Below, piece by piece: positions 18,055 to 26,925 of a stretch of 64,000 nucleotides of DNA (the first letter of the stretch is position 1; the number at the start of each line of letters is the position of its first letter). The notes beneath the pieces were generated by a model. That model made no database searches and was not told the origin of the DNA. It saw nothing but the letters and a program-made list of their open reading frames with translations. This stretch comes from Mesorhizobium ventifaucium (GTDB lineage: Bacteria; Pseudomonadota; Alphaproteobacteria; Rhizobiales; Rhizobiaceae): positions 1 to 64,000 of the forward strand of contig NZ_CAKXZS010000016.1 in NCBI RefSeq assembly GCF_935822925.1, in the 5' to 3' direction. A program made the position numbers and the translations under genes.

Positions 18055-19056
18055 ATGCTTCGTCTCGGCCTCAACCCTTACGGACTGACCTACACTCTCG
18101 GCCTGCAGGGACGCGGTACGCCGCGGCACAATCCGGACGGGACGGGGCTGGAAGGCTTCATGGCGCTCGCGCAGGAACTGGGCGCACGCACGCTCGAGAT
18201 CTATGAACCATGGCTGACCGACTTGCCGGACGACGAAATCGTCGATCTGCGCAGGCGTCTGGCCGCGCTTGACATTGTCGCGGTGGTAAGTGGCGGACTT
18301 CTGGTGGCAGGTCCGTTGGACAGCGCCTTTCGGGCGGCGCGCCTGCTCGAGGCGACAACGATCCGTATCGCGCTGACCCCCGTCCTGTGCGGTGACCGCA
18401 ACGTCTGGGGCGGGAAATGGAGCGAGTTCGACGCGACGATCCGCGCTGCCTTGAAGGAATGGGGGCCGCGTGCGGCGGCCGAGGGCCGGATGCTCGGCAT
18501 CGAGAACCATCAGGACTTCGGCAGCGACGAACTGGTCGCGTTCTGCGAACTCGCTGGGCCGGGTGTCGGCATCACCTACGATACCGGCAACACCTTCCCT
18601 GTCGGCGAGGCACCGCTTGCCTTCACGCGGCGGATTGCGCCGCACGTCTGTCATGTCCACCTCAAGGACTATCGCGTGCAGTTCACCGATGAGGGCTACC
18701 GTCTGGTCCGCTGCGCGATCGGCGACGGCGCCGTGCCTTTTGCCGGACTGGCAGCCATCCTCGCCGAGCACAACGACAGGCTGACGGCGGTGCTTGAGCC
18801 GGGCGCTCTGGAGGCCCGTCACGTTCGCTGCCTCAGCGACGACTGGTGGAACGGGTATGCGCCGAAATCCGCGCGCGAGTTCGCGGCCTGCCTGAATGCC
18901 GCGCGCGTGAACCGCCTTGCGGACGACGCCGACTACCGGACGCCATGGGAGCGCGACGATGACGGCGCGCTGGTTTCGTATGAGCTCGACATGATCCGGC
19001 GCAGCGCCGCCAACATGAAGAAGTTCGATTTCATTGCAAAGGAGAAATCAGCATGA
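18055..19056 (+). CDS. sugar phosphate isomerase/epimerase, TIM barrel
   Basis: Xylose-isomerase-like TIM barrel of about 333 residues. Metal-ligand candidates are GIENHQDFGSDEL, VGITYDTGNTF, CHVHLKDYRV and VLEPGALE. The ATG at 18055 is preferred because similarity starts at MLRLGLNPYGL; a longer in-frame start at 17998 would overlap the SDR gene. The end overlaps the next SDR by four bases. It may epimerise a keto-sugar made by the flanking dehydrogenases, an inference from order alone. Confidence 0.78.
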   Translation: MLRLGLNPYGLTYTLGLQGRGTPRHNPDGTGLEGFMALAQELGARTLEIYEPWLTDLPDDEIVDLRRRLAALDIVAVVSGGLLVAGPLDSAFRAARLLEATTIRIALTPVLCGDRNVWGGKWSEFDATIRAALKEWGPRAAAEGRMLGIENHQDFGSDELVAFCELAGPGVGITYDTGNTFPVGEAPLAFTRRIAPHVCHVHLKDYRVQFTDEGYRLVRCAIGDGAVPFAGLAAILAEHNDRLTAVLEPGALEARHVRCLSDDWWNGYAPKSAREFAACLNAARVNRLADDADYRTPWERDDDGALVSYELDMIRRSAANMKKFDFIAKEKSA

Positions 19057-19865
19057 CTGCCCGAGAACTCAGCGGCCTGACTGCCTTCGTGACCGGCTCG
19101 GGACGCGGCCTCGGCCGCGTCATGGCCGATCGTCTGGCCGAACTTGGCGCGAACGTCGCGATCCACGATCTCGATTGGACCCGGCCATCGCAGTATGGCG
19201 AATTCGCAGACCTCGGCGAATCCGCCAGGGGTTTGGAAAAGCATGGGACACGGGTGACAGCAGTCACCGGCAACATCGGCGACAGGCAAGCCGTTGCCGA
19301 AATGAAGAGGAAGATCGAGGCGGAACTCGGCGATGTGCATGTTCTGGTCAACTGCGCCGGCGGGGACATCGGAGCCAAGGGGGTAAAGCCCAGCCCCAAC
19401 AACGCGCTCGACATCGACTATGATGACATCAAAGTTCTGACCGAGAACAATCTCATCGGCACGATGCTGGTCTGCCAAGCGTTCATTCCGCCTATGGTCA
19501 AGCGCGGCTCAGGCTCGGTGATCAACATTGCCTCTGCGGCAGCGCATATCGGATGCTCGCCGGAGGTGGTCTACTCGACGCTTAAGGCGGCCGTCGTCCA
19601 TTATACGCGTTGCCTCGCCAAGGAACTGATCGACGATGGCGTGCGCATCAATGCGGTGAGTCCCGGCGCCACCAAGACGGCACGGTTTCAAGCGAGCCGC
19701 GTCGTCGATCCGGAGCGCATGGATTCGAGCAAGAAATCGCTGAATCGCTATGCCGAGCCTGAAGAGATCGCCGAAGCGGTGGCCTTCCTCGCCGGTCCGC
19801 GCGGGCGCTTCATCAACGGGCAGGTCATTCGCGTCGATGGCGGTTTCACCATCTTCCCAGGTTGA
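19053..19865 (+). CDS. SDR-family oxidoreductase
   Basis: Short-chain dehydrogenase of 270 residues. Cofactor loop VTGSGRGLGRVMAD, a HDLDW acidic turn consistent with NAD, NCAGGDIG, catalytic segment NIASAAAHIGCSPEVVYSTLK, and the closing GQVIRVDGGFTIFPG. An insertion around residues 45-60 (RPSQYGEFADLGESARG) is unusual for the position. It is the last gene of the ROK-linked operon and, with the other SDR and the isomerase, would form an oxidation-isomerisation-oxidation/reduction route. Confidence 0.87.
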   Translation: MTARELSGLTAFVTGSGRGLGRVMADRLAELGANVAIHDLDWTRPSQYGEFADLGESARGLEKHGTRVTAVTGNIGDRQAVAEMKRKIEAELGDVHVLVNCAGGDIGAKGVKPSPNNALDIDYDDIKVLTENNLIGTMLVCQAFIPPMVKRGSGSVINIASAAAHIGCSPEVVYSTLKAAVVHYTRCLAKELIDDGVRINAVSPGATKTARFQASRVVDPERMDSSKKSLNRYAEPEEIAEAVAFLAGPRGRFINGQVIRVDGGFTIFPG

Positions 19866-20210
19866 ATCGCGGCCGTTCACACCGCGAACTGTCGGGCTGA
19901 GCGCACCCCAATGAGCAGGGCCACGACGGCCCATTGCCGACCTTACTTCGTTGATGCGTGCGACGTGCTCGCAGAGCCCAGGAATCGACGGGTGAAGTTC
20001 GGCAACACGACAATTCTCTTGGCGACACGCTGACGTTACAGCCCGCTTGTATGCACCCACGCAATGGCTCAGATTTGTCTGGGGTCGGTCTACTCTGCGC
20101 CCTGAGAAGGCGAGATTTTCCGGATCGAGGCGCTGGGCCACTGCCCGCGGCAGGGCGGACCGCTCCTGTCTACACGTTCAGAGGCGCAACATTAAAGAAT
20201 TGGGGGACAG
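19866..20210. other. gap between sugar operon and MgtE-type gene
   Basis: No coding frame with family resemblance. Its right end contains AATTGGGGGACAG, the ribosome binding site of the MgtE-type gene. I saw no convincing M-box riboswitch or strong terminator, though a Mg-responsive leader could be missed by eye. Confidence 0.45.
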
Positions 20211-21398
20211 ATGAGGCAAGAGAACGACGTTGAGAAGTCGGTGCGCACGTTGCGTGCTCGAGCACCCGACGACGCGGCTGAATTGCTCGCCCGAGAATCT
20301 CCCGAGTTCATCCGAGACATATTAAAGTTGTTGCCGGATACGCACGCCCGGAAGGTGGCGGAGCATTTGCCTCCGGATATGAGGCCTATCAAGCCTCATA
20401 GCGACGGCAAGGATATCGCGGTCCGCGGATCCGTCGTCGAGTTGATGGACCCGATCCCCGCCAGCGTTCCTGTCGGGACGACGGTAGCCGCCGCCGTGGA
20501 GGCCGTCAGGCGCGCGGAGGTGCCGACCGAGTTGACTTACCTCTACATCACGGACGAGGGCGATAGACTGGTTGGCCTAGTGGTCTTGCGCGATCTGATG
20601 CTGAGCGAGGCCGACGCGACGGTGGATCAGATTATGCTGCCGAAACCGTTCGCCCTTCACGTCGATATGCCTTTGAGCGAAGCCTGCAAGGCGGCGGTAC
20701 GCCGCCACTACCCTGTCTATCCCGTGGTGGACGTGGAGAACCGGCTGCTCGGGCAGGTTCGCGGTTGGCGGCTGTTTGAGCAGCAAATCATCGAAATTTC
20801 TGCCCAGCCTGGCCAGATGGTGGGCGTCCAGAAGGAGGAGCGTTCTTTCACGCCACTGGTTTCAGCCTTCTTGAAACGTCATCCTTGGCTGCAGCTCAAC
20901 CTGCTGACGGCCTTCATAGCCGCTTTCGTGGTCGGCTCGTTCACAGGCACGATCGAGAAGATCGTCGCGTTGGCGGCGTTCCTCCCGGTGTTGGCCGGAC
21001 AGAGCGGAAACACCGGCTGCCAGGCGCTGGCTATTACGCTGCGTGGCCTCGCCTTAGGGGATGTGGACAAACGACCGAAGCTGCACCTGGTGCTGAGGGA
21101 GGGAGCGCTCGGGATCGCCAACGGCTTGCTCGTCGGTCTGGTGGCGGCTGCGGCCATGTGGTTCTACGCTTCACGGCAGCCGGACTCGGCATCCCAGGCG
21201 CCCATGCTGGCACTTGTGATCCTGCTCGCCATGTCCGGATCGTGCCTCATGTCCGGGATCTCCGGCGTGCTGATCCCGTTGGGCCTGCGGAGGGTCGGCG
21301 CCGATCCGGCCGTGGCTTCGGCGATCTTCCTAACCACCGTAACCGATATCGTAGGCATGGGCCTGATGCTGGGGCTGGCCACCATACTGGTGCTGTAG
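20211..21398 (+). CDS. mgtE: MgtE-family magnesium transporter
   Basis: Divalent-cation channel/transporter of 395 residues. A short N-terminal alpha-helical region (LLARESPEFIRDILKLLP) is followed by a CBS-domain pair (about residues 75-200: VVELMDPIPASVPVGTTV, YITDEGDRLVGLVVLRDLML), then five membrane helices. The pore segment PVLAGQSGNTGCQALAITLRGLALGD matches the MgtE consensus P-x-x-x-GxxGNxGxQ-x-RGLALG, and TTVTDIVGMGLMLGLA holds the conserved Asp of the last helix. It is shorter than the usual 450 residues because the N-domain is reduced, which may weaken Mg gating. No operon partner. Confidence 0.88.
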   Translation: MRQENDVEKSVRTLRARAPDDAAELLARESPEFIRDILKLLPDTHARKVAEHLPPDMRPIKPHSDGKDIAVRGSVVELMDPIPASVPVGTTVAAAVEAVRRAEVPTELTYLYITDEGDRLVGLVVLRDLMLSEADATVDQIMLPKPFALHVDMPLSEACKAAVRRHYPVYPVVDVENRLLGQVRGWRLFEQQIIEISAQPGQMVGVQKEERSFTPLVSAFLKRHPWLQLNLLTAFIAAFVVGSFTGTIEKIVALAAFLPVLAGQSGNTGCQALAITLRGLALGDVDKRPKLHLVLREGALGIANGLLVGLVAAAAMWFYASRQPDSASQAPMLALVILLAMSGSCLMSGISGVLIPLGLRRVGADPAVASAIFLTTVTDIVGMGLMLGLATILVL

Positions 21399-21805
21399 TC
21401 CGTCGCGCCGCTTGAGCGCCGGGCGCCGTGCTGTGCCGCACTGGCGATCCGGCGGACCGACTGTACCGAAGACCTTCGGATGAGCCACATTTGACCCAAG
21501 ATGCGTCAGACGGCGGTCAGATTCGTGCAGAATTTCGTAAACAATGTTGATCTTGTGGGCAGCGCAACCCACGGATGATTATGATTTGTCTTAGTTGCCG
21601 TTTGTAGCGAATACTTTCTTTGGGTCCAGCAACGCTGAAAAGATGTTTAGCCAACCAGAGTAGGAGAAATGCGAATGAATCCGATAGTTTGTTGCGCAGC
21701 TGCAACAGCTGCTGAAGACTCGGAATATCCCGTGACAGTTCTGTCGCTTTTTTTCGTGGCGGCGTGCTAGATCCGCTGCACTAGTCGGGTTTGGGGGTTC
21801 TCGGC
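21399..21805. other. upstream region of the envelope signalling module
   Basis: About 400 bases with lower GC between roughly 21540 and 21760. No gene recognised. It contains GCAGCTG-CAA-CAGCTGC (21696-21712), a perfect 7-bp inverted repeat about 95 bases before the first gene, and is the natural place for the module promoter. Confidence 0.45.
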
Positions 21806-23080
21806 ATGCATTCCTCGTTTTCAATGATTTTCGGCTTCGCCGCAGCGCTGCTTTGTACCGGCATATTGCCGGCCGGCGCACAAGGTCTCTATCCGGCCTA
21901 TGACGATGCGTTCTCGGCACGTATTGCCAATCCGACCGACAACGGAGCGCTAGCTCAATTCGTCACAGTTGCCGTCAACGCAGGGCAGTACGATCAGGCG
22001 ATCTCGTCGATCGAGCAGTACCTCGTCAAATATCCTCGCGATGCGCGCGCCCGGCTCGCGGCCAGCCGGTTGTACTATCATGTCGGCTCCTATGAATTGG
22101 CCCGGCGGCAGGCGCAGTACGGGCTCGAGGTCGGGGACCTGTCTGGGGATGAGCAGCAGGAAGCCGTTCGCCTGCTCGCCCGCATCGAGCGCGCGTTACG
22201 TGGCGTCACCTGGGAAATCGCTCTGACTGGCGGCATGTTCAGCGAATCCACCGATTTTGAGCCGGGCGGGGCCGAAGACGACCGCACCTTGGTCTCGCCC
22301 TATGGGCGGGCGGAAGGCTTTGTCCGATGGGATCTCGGCACGCCAAGTGCTGATTCACTTGTCCTCTCGGGCTCGTTGGCAGCGACAAAGCGCTTTTTCA
22401 CCGAAGACCTGTCGGTTCCCGGTGCCGAGGAGACTTTTATCAATGGGAACGCCGCCCTTACCTTGGACAAGGGACTGCCCAACAGCGGGATCGATTCGCT
22501 ACGGCTGCTGCTTTCCGCGTTCGCCGTTACGGATCGCTTCGACAGCGACGTTCACGAGACCGGTGTCGGTCTAAGCGGGCGCTTCCTCGTGCGCCCCACC
22601 GTCGAGACAACGCTGTTTGCAGGTGCTGGCTACATCGATCTAAGCGGCTCGAAAGGCATCTTCGCCGATGGCAGGGTCTTCTACGAGGCAGGCGGCAGCT
22701 ACCGCTTCCGTAATGGCCAGGCGCTGGGAGTGCGCCTGGTCGGCTCGACTGACTTCGCCTCCGGAGCTGGCGAAATCGGCCGCAGCTACATGGGAGAGGT
22801 CCGCTACGGCGGCGTGGTGATGGAAATACCGGACCTTTTCGTATGGTCTCACCAGGTCGCCGTCTCGGCCGGCCACAGCGACACTCCCGACTTGTCCTTC
22901 GGCATCGGCACAAACGTAGAGAGCGACTTCTGGGGCATTGCCTCGGAAAGCGATTTTCAGCTTACTGAGTCGCAGAAGGTCAGTGTCGACCTCGCCTACG
23001 GCGAAACCGACTTCGAGATCGCCAGCGACGACCGAAATTCATTCGAATTGCTCGTGAGCTACACGTTGACGCTCAACTGA
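21806..23080 (+). CDS. TPR-containing outer-membrane beta-barrel protein
   Basis: About 424 residues with a signal peptide (MHSSFSMIFGFAAALLCTGI, cleavage near AGAQG). Residues about 35-125 form TPR-like helices (AVNAGQYDQAISSIEQYLVK, LAASRLYYHVGSYELARRQA). The rest alternates short hydrophobic and polar strands with many Gly/Asp turns (VSPYGRAEGFVRWDL, LLVSYTLTLN at the end), as expected for an outer-membrane barrel. Specific family not recognised. It is followed after twelve bases by the FecR-domain gene and then the CHASE2 cyclase, suggesting a surface component of one signalling module. Confidence 0.72.
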   Translation: MHSSFSMIFGFAAALLCTGILPAGAQGLYPAYDDAFSARIANPTDNGALAQFVTVAVNAGQYDQAISSIEQYLVKYPRDARARLAASRLYYHVGSYELARRQAQYGLEVGDLSGDEQQEAVRLLARIERALRGVTWEIALTGGMFSESTDFEPGGAEDDRTLVSPYGRAEGFVRWDLGTPSADSLVLSGSLAATKRFFTEDLSVPGAEETFINGNAALTLDKGLPNSGIDSLRLLLSAFAVTDRFDSDVHETGVGLSGRFLVRPTVETTLFAGAGYIDLSGSKGIFADGRVFYEAGGSYRFRNGQALGVRLVGSTDFASGAGEIGRSYMGEVRYGGVVMEIPDLFVWSHQVAVSAGHSDTPDLSFGIGTNVESDFWGIASESDFQLTESQKVSVDLAYGETDFEIASDDRNSFELLVSYTLTLN

Positions 23081-23092
23081 AAGAGGCCGCGG

Positions 23093-23890
23093 ATGAGGAT
23101 CCTGTATCGTCAGATAGCCACTTGTATCGGCTGTCTTGCCTTTGCGGCACCATCTGCCGCCGAAACGGTCGGGTCCATGACGGCCTACCAGACCAACATC
23201 ATCCGCAATGACGGCGAGGCGATGAACGTCGGCGCTGGCGTCGAACTCGGCGACCAGCTGCGCAGCAATATCACCGGTCTCGGAATGCTCGTGTTCCGGG
23301 ACGAGTCGAGCGCCAAGATTGGTCCGAACACCAGCCTGACGATCGATGAATTCGTCTACAATCCGGGGTCCCGATCAGGAAAGATCGACATCGGGATGAA
23401 GAGCGGCCTGGCCCGTTTCTACGGCGGTCAGGTTTCGAAAGGCGGCGACATGCAAGTTGCGACGCCGCACATGGTGCTCGGAGCCAGAGGCGGCATCATC
23501 GAAGTGCTTGTGATAGCTGGTCAGAGCGTCGGCATACTGCGCGCCGGCCGCATGACCTGCATGATGAATGGCCGCAAGGTCGTAATCACAAACCCGGGTC
23601 ACGCCTGCACGTCGGACAATGACAAACTGCTGACCGGCTACGGCGGTATCGACACCTTTCCGATATTGGACAGCATCGATCGGATAGCCGGCACCGGCCT
23701 GCCGGGCGAACCGGGTCCGGGGCTGAACGTAAGCGCGATTTGTGCGTCAGCACTCGGCAGCTCGCTCAAAGCCTGCAAGTCCACCGACGGCGCATTGCCA
23801 GGAGTGGTCATGGAGTTCCCTGACAGCCCAACGCCCCCTGTAGGCAGCGGGGTGGATGAGGATGATGACTGCTTTCCCGACTGCCGGTAA
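23093..23890 (+). CDS. periplasmic FecR-domain protein
   Basis: A 265-residue exported protein (signal peptide ending PSAAETVG, about residue 23) with a FecR domain at roughly residues 50-135: GVELGDQLRSNITGLGMLVF, DESSAKIGPNTSLTIDEFVY and ARFYGGQVSKGGDMQVATPH. FecR domains are usually sensors in cell-envelope signalling, but here there is no sigma factor beside it. The C-terminal third is low-complexity and ends in an acidic stretch with cysteines (DEDDDCFPDCR). It lies between the beta-barrel gene and the CHASE2 cyclase, so it may transmit a surface or envelope state to the cyclase. Confidence 0.8.
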   Translation: MRILYRQIATCIGCLAFAAPSAAETVGSMTAYQTNIIRNDGEAMNVGAGVELGDQLRSNITGLGMLVFRDESSAKIGPNTSLTIDEFVYNPGSRSGKIDIGMKSGLARFYGGQVSKGGDMQVATPHMVLGARGGIIEVLVIAGQSVGILRAGRMTCMMNGRKVVITNPGHACTSDNDKLLTGYGGIDTFPILDSIDRIAGTGLPGEPGPGLNVSAICASALGSSLKACKSTDGALPGVVMEFPDSPTPPVGSGVDEDDDCFPDCR

Positions 23891-23901
23891 GGCCGGCCGG
23901 C

Positions 23902-25824
23902 ATGAGCCCCTCAATTGATTGGCGGCGGGCTGCCAGGCTGAAAATACCTGGTCTTGCGGTCGTACTCTTGCTGCTCGCTTGCCATTCTGCTTTCGACGGG
24001 CCGCTGTCGCGCCTGCGCGAGCGCACGTACGACCTCTACCAGTCCCTCGCTCCGCGCCAGGCGACGAGCAATCCTGTTGTGATTGTCTCGATAGACGATG
24101 CGAGCCTTATGGCATATGGGCGATGGCCCTGGAATCGTGGCCTTTTGGCCGATCTGGTCGACGGTGTCGCCGAGTCTGGTGCCGCGGTGATTGGGCTTGC
24201 GCTGGTGCTGCCCGAGGCTGACACCTCTCCTGATGGCATCGCCGGAGACAAACGCCTCGCCACCGCACTGGCGAAGAATCGAACGGCGCTCGCCGTCAGC
24301 CTGGGCAATGAGGCAACGGTTTCAGAAGCAGAGCCCAAAGCCGGCTGGTCGATCGTCGGGCAAGTACCCGAGACGCTTCCTGGCTTCACCGGTCTGACAG
24401 GCTCGCTTCCTAATTTCTCGAGCGCCGCAGCAGGCCTCGGCGTAATTCGCACTCTGCCCGATCCCGACGGCGTATTACGCCATGTGCCGCTGCTCTGGAT
24501 CCGAAATACGGCTCAAGGCGTGCAGCTCTGGCCGTCCTTTGCGCTCGAGCTCCTGCGCCTCTACGCTGGAGAGAACGGCTACGTAGCCCGGATGAATGCC
24601 GCCGGGTTTGACGCACTCAGGATGGCCGGAACCATTGTGCCACTCGAGCCGCAGGGCAGCATCCGCCTCTGGGAAACCGACACCAACACGCCGCGCATAT
24701 CTGCCAGTAATATCCTTTCGGGCCGCGGCGATCCACTGCTGCGGAACGCCATCGCCATTGTTGATCTGTCGGCCGTGGGATTGACCCAGTATCTGCCCAC
24801 CCCGACGCGTCCGGCGCGACCAGGCGTGGACATCCACGCAGACGCAATCGGCCAGATGCTTGCCGCGCGCTATCTTGTAGAGCCAACGCAAGCGCGTACG
24901 CTGGAGCGGCTGTGGCTGGTCCTCAGTGGCATCGTTTTCATCGGGCTTTCGGGAGTGCTCGCCCAGCGTGTCATGCTTGGCGCATTCGCTCTGGCGCTCC
25001 TGGTTGCCACGCCCTTCGTGTTTGGCGCTCTCGAATACAGCCTGCAGGGTGCGCTCTATGACCCACTGCAGCCGGCGCTTGCGACGATCATCATAGCTGG
25101 CTCCGAAGGCTATGCCCTCTACGGGCGCAGCGAGCAGCGCCGGTCCACCCTGGCCCGGCAGTTTTCGCAATTTCTGTCGCCCTCCGTGGTACAACGGCTC
25201 GCAAATTCGGATACCGAAGCGATCCTGTCCGGAGAGAAGCGCGAGATCACAATCCTGCTGAGTGATATACGCGGCTTCACGGCGATGAGCGAACAACTCG
25301 ATGCCCAAGAAATCGGAAAGGTGGTCAACCAATTCCTCGGCCTTGCGACCGATGAGATACTCAAGCGGGACGGGACCATCGATAAGTTCATGGGCGATGC
25401 CGTGCTAGCTTTCTGGAACGCGCCGCTTGACCAGCCAGATCATCGCGAGCGCGCGCTCGAAGCGGGGCTTGCCCTGATCGAACGGGTGAAGCGCGAAAAC
25501 GCCGCGTTCACCGCGCGCGGGCACCCCCCTATTGAAATCGGCGTCGCCATCGAGACTGGCATCTGCTCCGTCGGGAATTTCGGCTCCGAACGGCGCTTCG
25601 ATTACACCGCGATCGGCTCACCGGTGAACCGCGCGGCACGGCTCGAGTCAACGACCAAAAAGCTGAGCATCCCCCTGGTGCTTGGTCCCGGATTTGCGCA
25701 GGGAGCATCGATGCCGGTTGTCCAGGCGGGTGTGTTTGAACTGCAAGGCTTCAAGGGCGAGGTGCCGGTTTTCACCGTTCCGGAGATATACCCCTCGTCG
25801 CGATCTGCCGAGGAAGTCGTATGA
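23902..25824 (+). CDS. CHASE2-domain class III adenylate/guanylate cyclase
   Basis: A 640-residue membrane nucleotide cyclase. After a first membrane helix (residues 13-30) comes an extracytoplasmic CHASE2 sensor (about 35-325, with VVIVSIDDASLMAYGRWPWNR), then three membrane helices (about 335-403) and a cytoplasmic cyclase domain (445-590). Catalytic residues are present: metal Asp455 in LLSDIRGF and Asp499 in DKFMGDAVLAFW, Lys495 for the base, Thr569 in FDYTAIG, and Asn576/Arg580 in VNRAAR. The enzyme should make cAMP (Lys/Thr pattern favours adenine). It is the third gene of the beta-barrel/FecR module. Confidence 0.92.
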   Translation: MSPSIDWRRAARLKIPGLAVVLLLLACHSAFDGPLSRLRERTYDLYQSLAPRQATSNPVVIVSIDDASLMAYGRWPWNRGLLADLVDGVAESGAAVIGLALVLPEADTSPDGIAGDKRLATALAKNRTALAVSLGNEATVSEAEPKAGWSIVGQVPETLPGFTGLTGSLPNFSSAAAGLGVIRTLPDPDGVLRHVPLLWIRNTAQGVQLWPSFALELLRLYAGENGYVARMNAAGFDALRMAGTIVPLEPQGSIRLWETDTNTPRISASNILSGRGDPLLRNAIAIVDLSAVGLTQYLPTPTRPARPGVDIHADAIGQMLAARYLVEPTQARTLERLWLVLSGIVFIGLSGVLAQRVMLGAFALALLVATPFVFGALEYSLQGALYDPLQPALATIIIAGSEGYALYGRSEQRRSTLARQFSQFLSPSVVQRLANSDTEAILSGEKREITILLSDIRGFTAMSEQLDAQEIGKVVNQFLGLATDEILKRDGTIDKFMGDAVLAFWNAPLDQPDHRERALEAGLALIERVKRENAAFTARGHPPIEIGVAIETGICSVGNFGSERRFDYTAIGSPVNRAARLESTTKKLSIPLVLGPGFAQGASMPVVQAGVFELQGFKGEVPVFTVPEIYPSSRSAEEVV

Positions 25825-26003
25825 TGTTTGGCACCGGCTCAACTCGCTACCTCATTGGCAGCCGGCGAGCGAAAGCCAAGGGCGGCGGAAATCCGATGGG
25901 CGGCCCGGGCTACGATGTCGCCTGGTGGCTGCCCGAAAGGACCTTCCAGTTCACGACGCGGGCCGACCAGTATACGCTAAACATGAATGCCAAGACTGTC
26001 TGA
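25821..26003 (+). CDS. small uncharacterised ORF coupled to the cyclase
   Basis: A 60-residue frame whose ATG overlaps the cyclase stop (ATGA), a junction often used for coupled genes. It is Gly- and basic-rich at the N-terminus and has an aromatic stretch GYDVAWWLPERTFQFTTR. No signal peptide or membrane helix. I do not recognise a family; it could be a genuine small protein of the module or a chance frame. Confidence 0.35.
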   Translation: MMFGTGSTRYLIGSRRAKAKGGGNPMGGPGYDVAWWLPERTFQFTTRADQYTLNMNAKTV

Positions 26004-26015
26004 GGAGTTGTAGAC

Positions 26016-26876
26016 TTGACCAGCATAGCCACGGGATCCGTTGCGGATCGCGGCCGCGCTACATACGATCTTGGCGCGACCGCCATCTTTGCTTCTAAAT
26101 CAGACCCACGCTTCCATTATTGTCTGTATGTGCCGCCTGCGGTGGGAGAAGGCGCCAAAGTCGATCTGCTGGTCGCCATCCACGGTACAGGCCGCACCTC
26201 GTTCCTGGGTTTTCGCGACGCGTTCGCCGAGTTCGGACGCTGGAACGACTGCGCCATCTTGTGCCCGCTGTTCCCAATCGGCGTTCTCGGCGACGACGCC
26301 CGCAGCGGATATAAATACATGATCGAGGGCGACATCCGCTACGATCAGGTGCTGCTCGCCATAGTCGAGGAAGTCGTTGCAAAATATCGTCAGGACTGGA
26401 CCCGCTTCGCCATGTTCGGATTTTCCGGCGGCGGGCATTTCACCCATCGCTTCGCCATCCTCCATCCCGACAGGCTATGGGCGGCTTCGATCGGTGCGCC
26501 GGGCTCGGTGACCTTGCTCGATGCCGGGCGGGACTGGTGGATGGGCATTCGTGACCTGCCGGAGAAGTTCGGCATCAGCTTCGACGCCGCGGCGCTGGCA
26601 AAAGTGCCTGTCCAGATGATCGTCGGCGATGCCGATCTGGAGACCTGGGAAATCACGCACGTCCAAGACAGCAGCCATTGGATGCCGGGCGCCAACGATG
26701 CCGGGCGAACGCGGCCGGAACGCCTCAGGACGTTGTGTCGATCGTTCGAGGAAGCGGGTGTGCGCGTGCGCTTTGATTTGCTGCCCGGGGTAGCCCACGA
26801 ACGCGACACGGTGCTCGATTCGGTCAAGGATTTCCTGGCCCAGGTGCTCAAGGAACGACGTAACGCATCAGGATGA
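26016..26876 (+). CDS. alpha/beta hydrolase, esterase/PHB depolymerase-like
   Basis: About 286 residues with an alpha/beta-hydrolase core: VDLLVAIHGTGRTSFLGF (oxyanion region), the nucleophile elbow MFGFSGGGHFTHRF (Ser in G-F-S-G-G), an acidic residue in IVGDADLETW, and a C-terminal His in GVAHERDTVL. The start is TTG at 26016, supported by GAGGAG nine bases upstream. It has no signal peptide, so is cytoplasmic. It may be co-transcribed with the small ORF before it. Substrate unknown. Confidence 0.8.
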   Translation: MTSIATGSVADRGRATYDLGATAIFASKSDPRFHYCLYVPPAVGEGAKVDLLVAIHGTGRTSFLGFRDAFAEFGRWNDCAILCPLFPIGVLGDDARSGYKYMIEGDIRYDQVLLAIVEEVVAKYRQDWTRFAMFGFSGGGHFTHRFAILHPDRLWAASIGAPGSVTLLDAGRDWWMGIRDLPEKFGISFDAAALAKVPVQMIVGDADLETWEITHVQDSSHWMPGANDAGRTRPERLRTLCRSFEEAGVRVRFDLLPGVAHERDTVLDSVKDFLAQVLKERRNASG

Positions 26877-26925
26877 ATGCGATAGCCGGCCCTGCACCGA
26901 CAGGCCTGCGCAAAACAGGCAGGCC

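Noticed and set aside
19866..20210. Mg-responsive riboswitch ahead of the MgtE-type gene
   Set aside because: No conserved M-box-like hairpin series was recognised by eye; only covariance-model search could settle it.
21764..21784. CTAG-flanked direct/inverted repeat near the barrel gene start
   Set aside because: Too short and imperfect to claim as a site.
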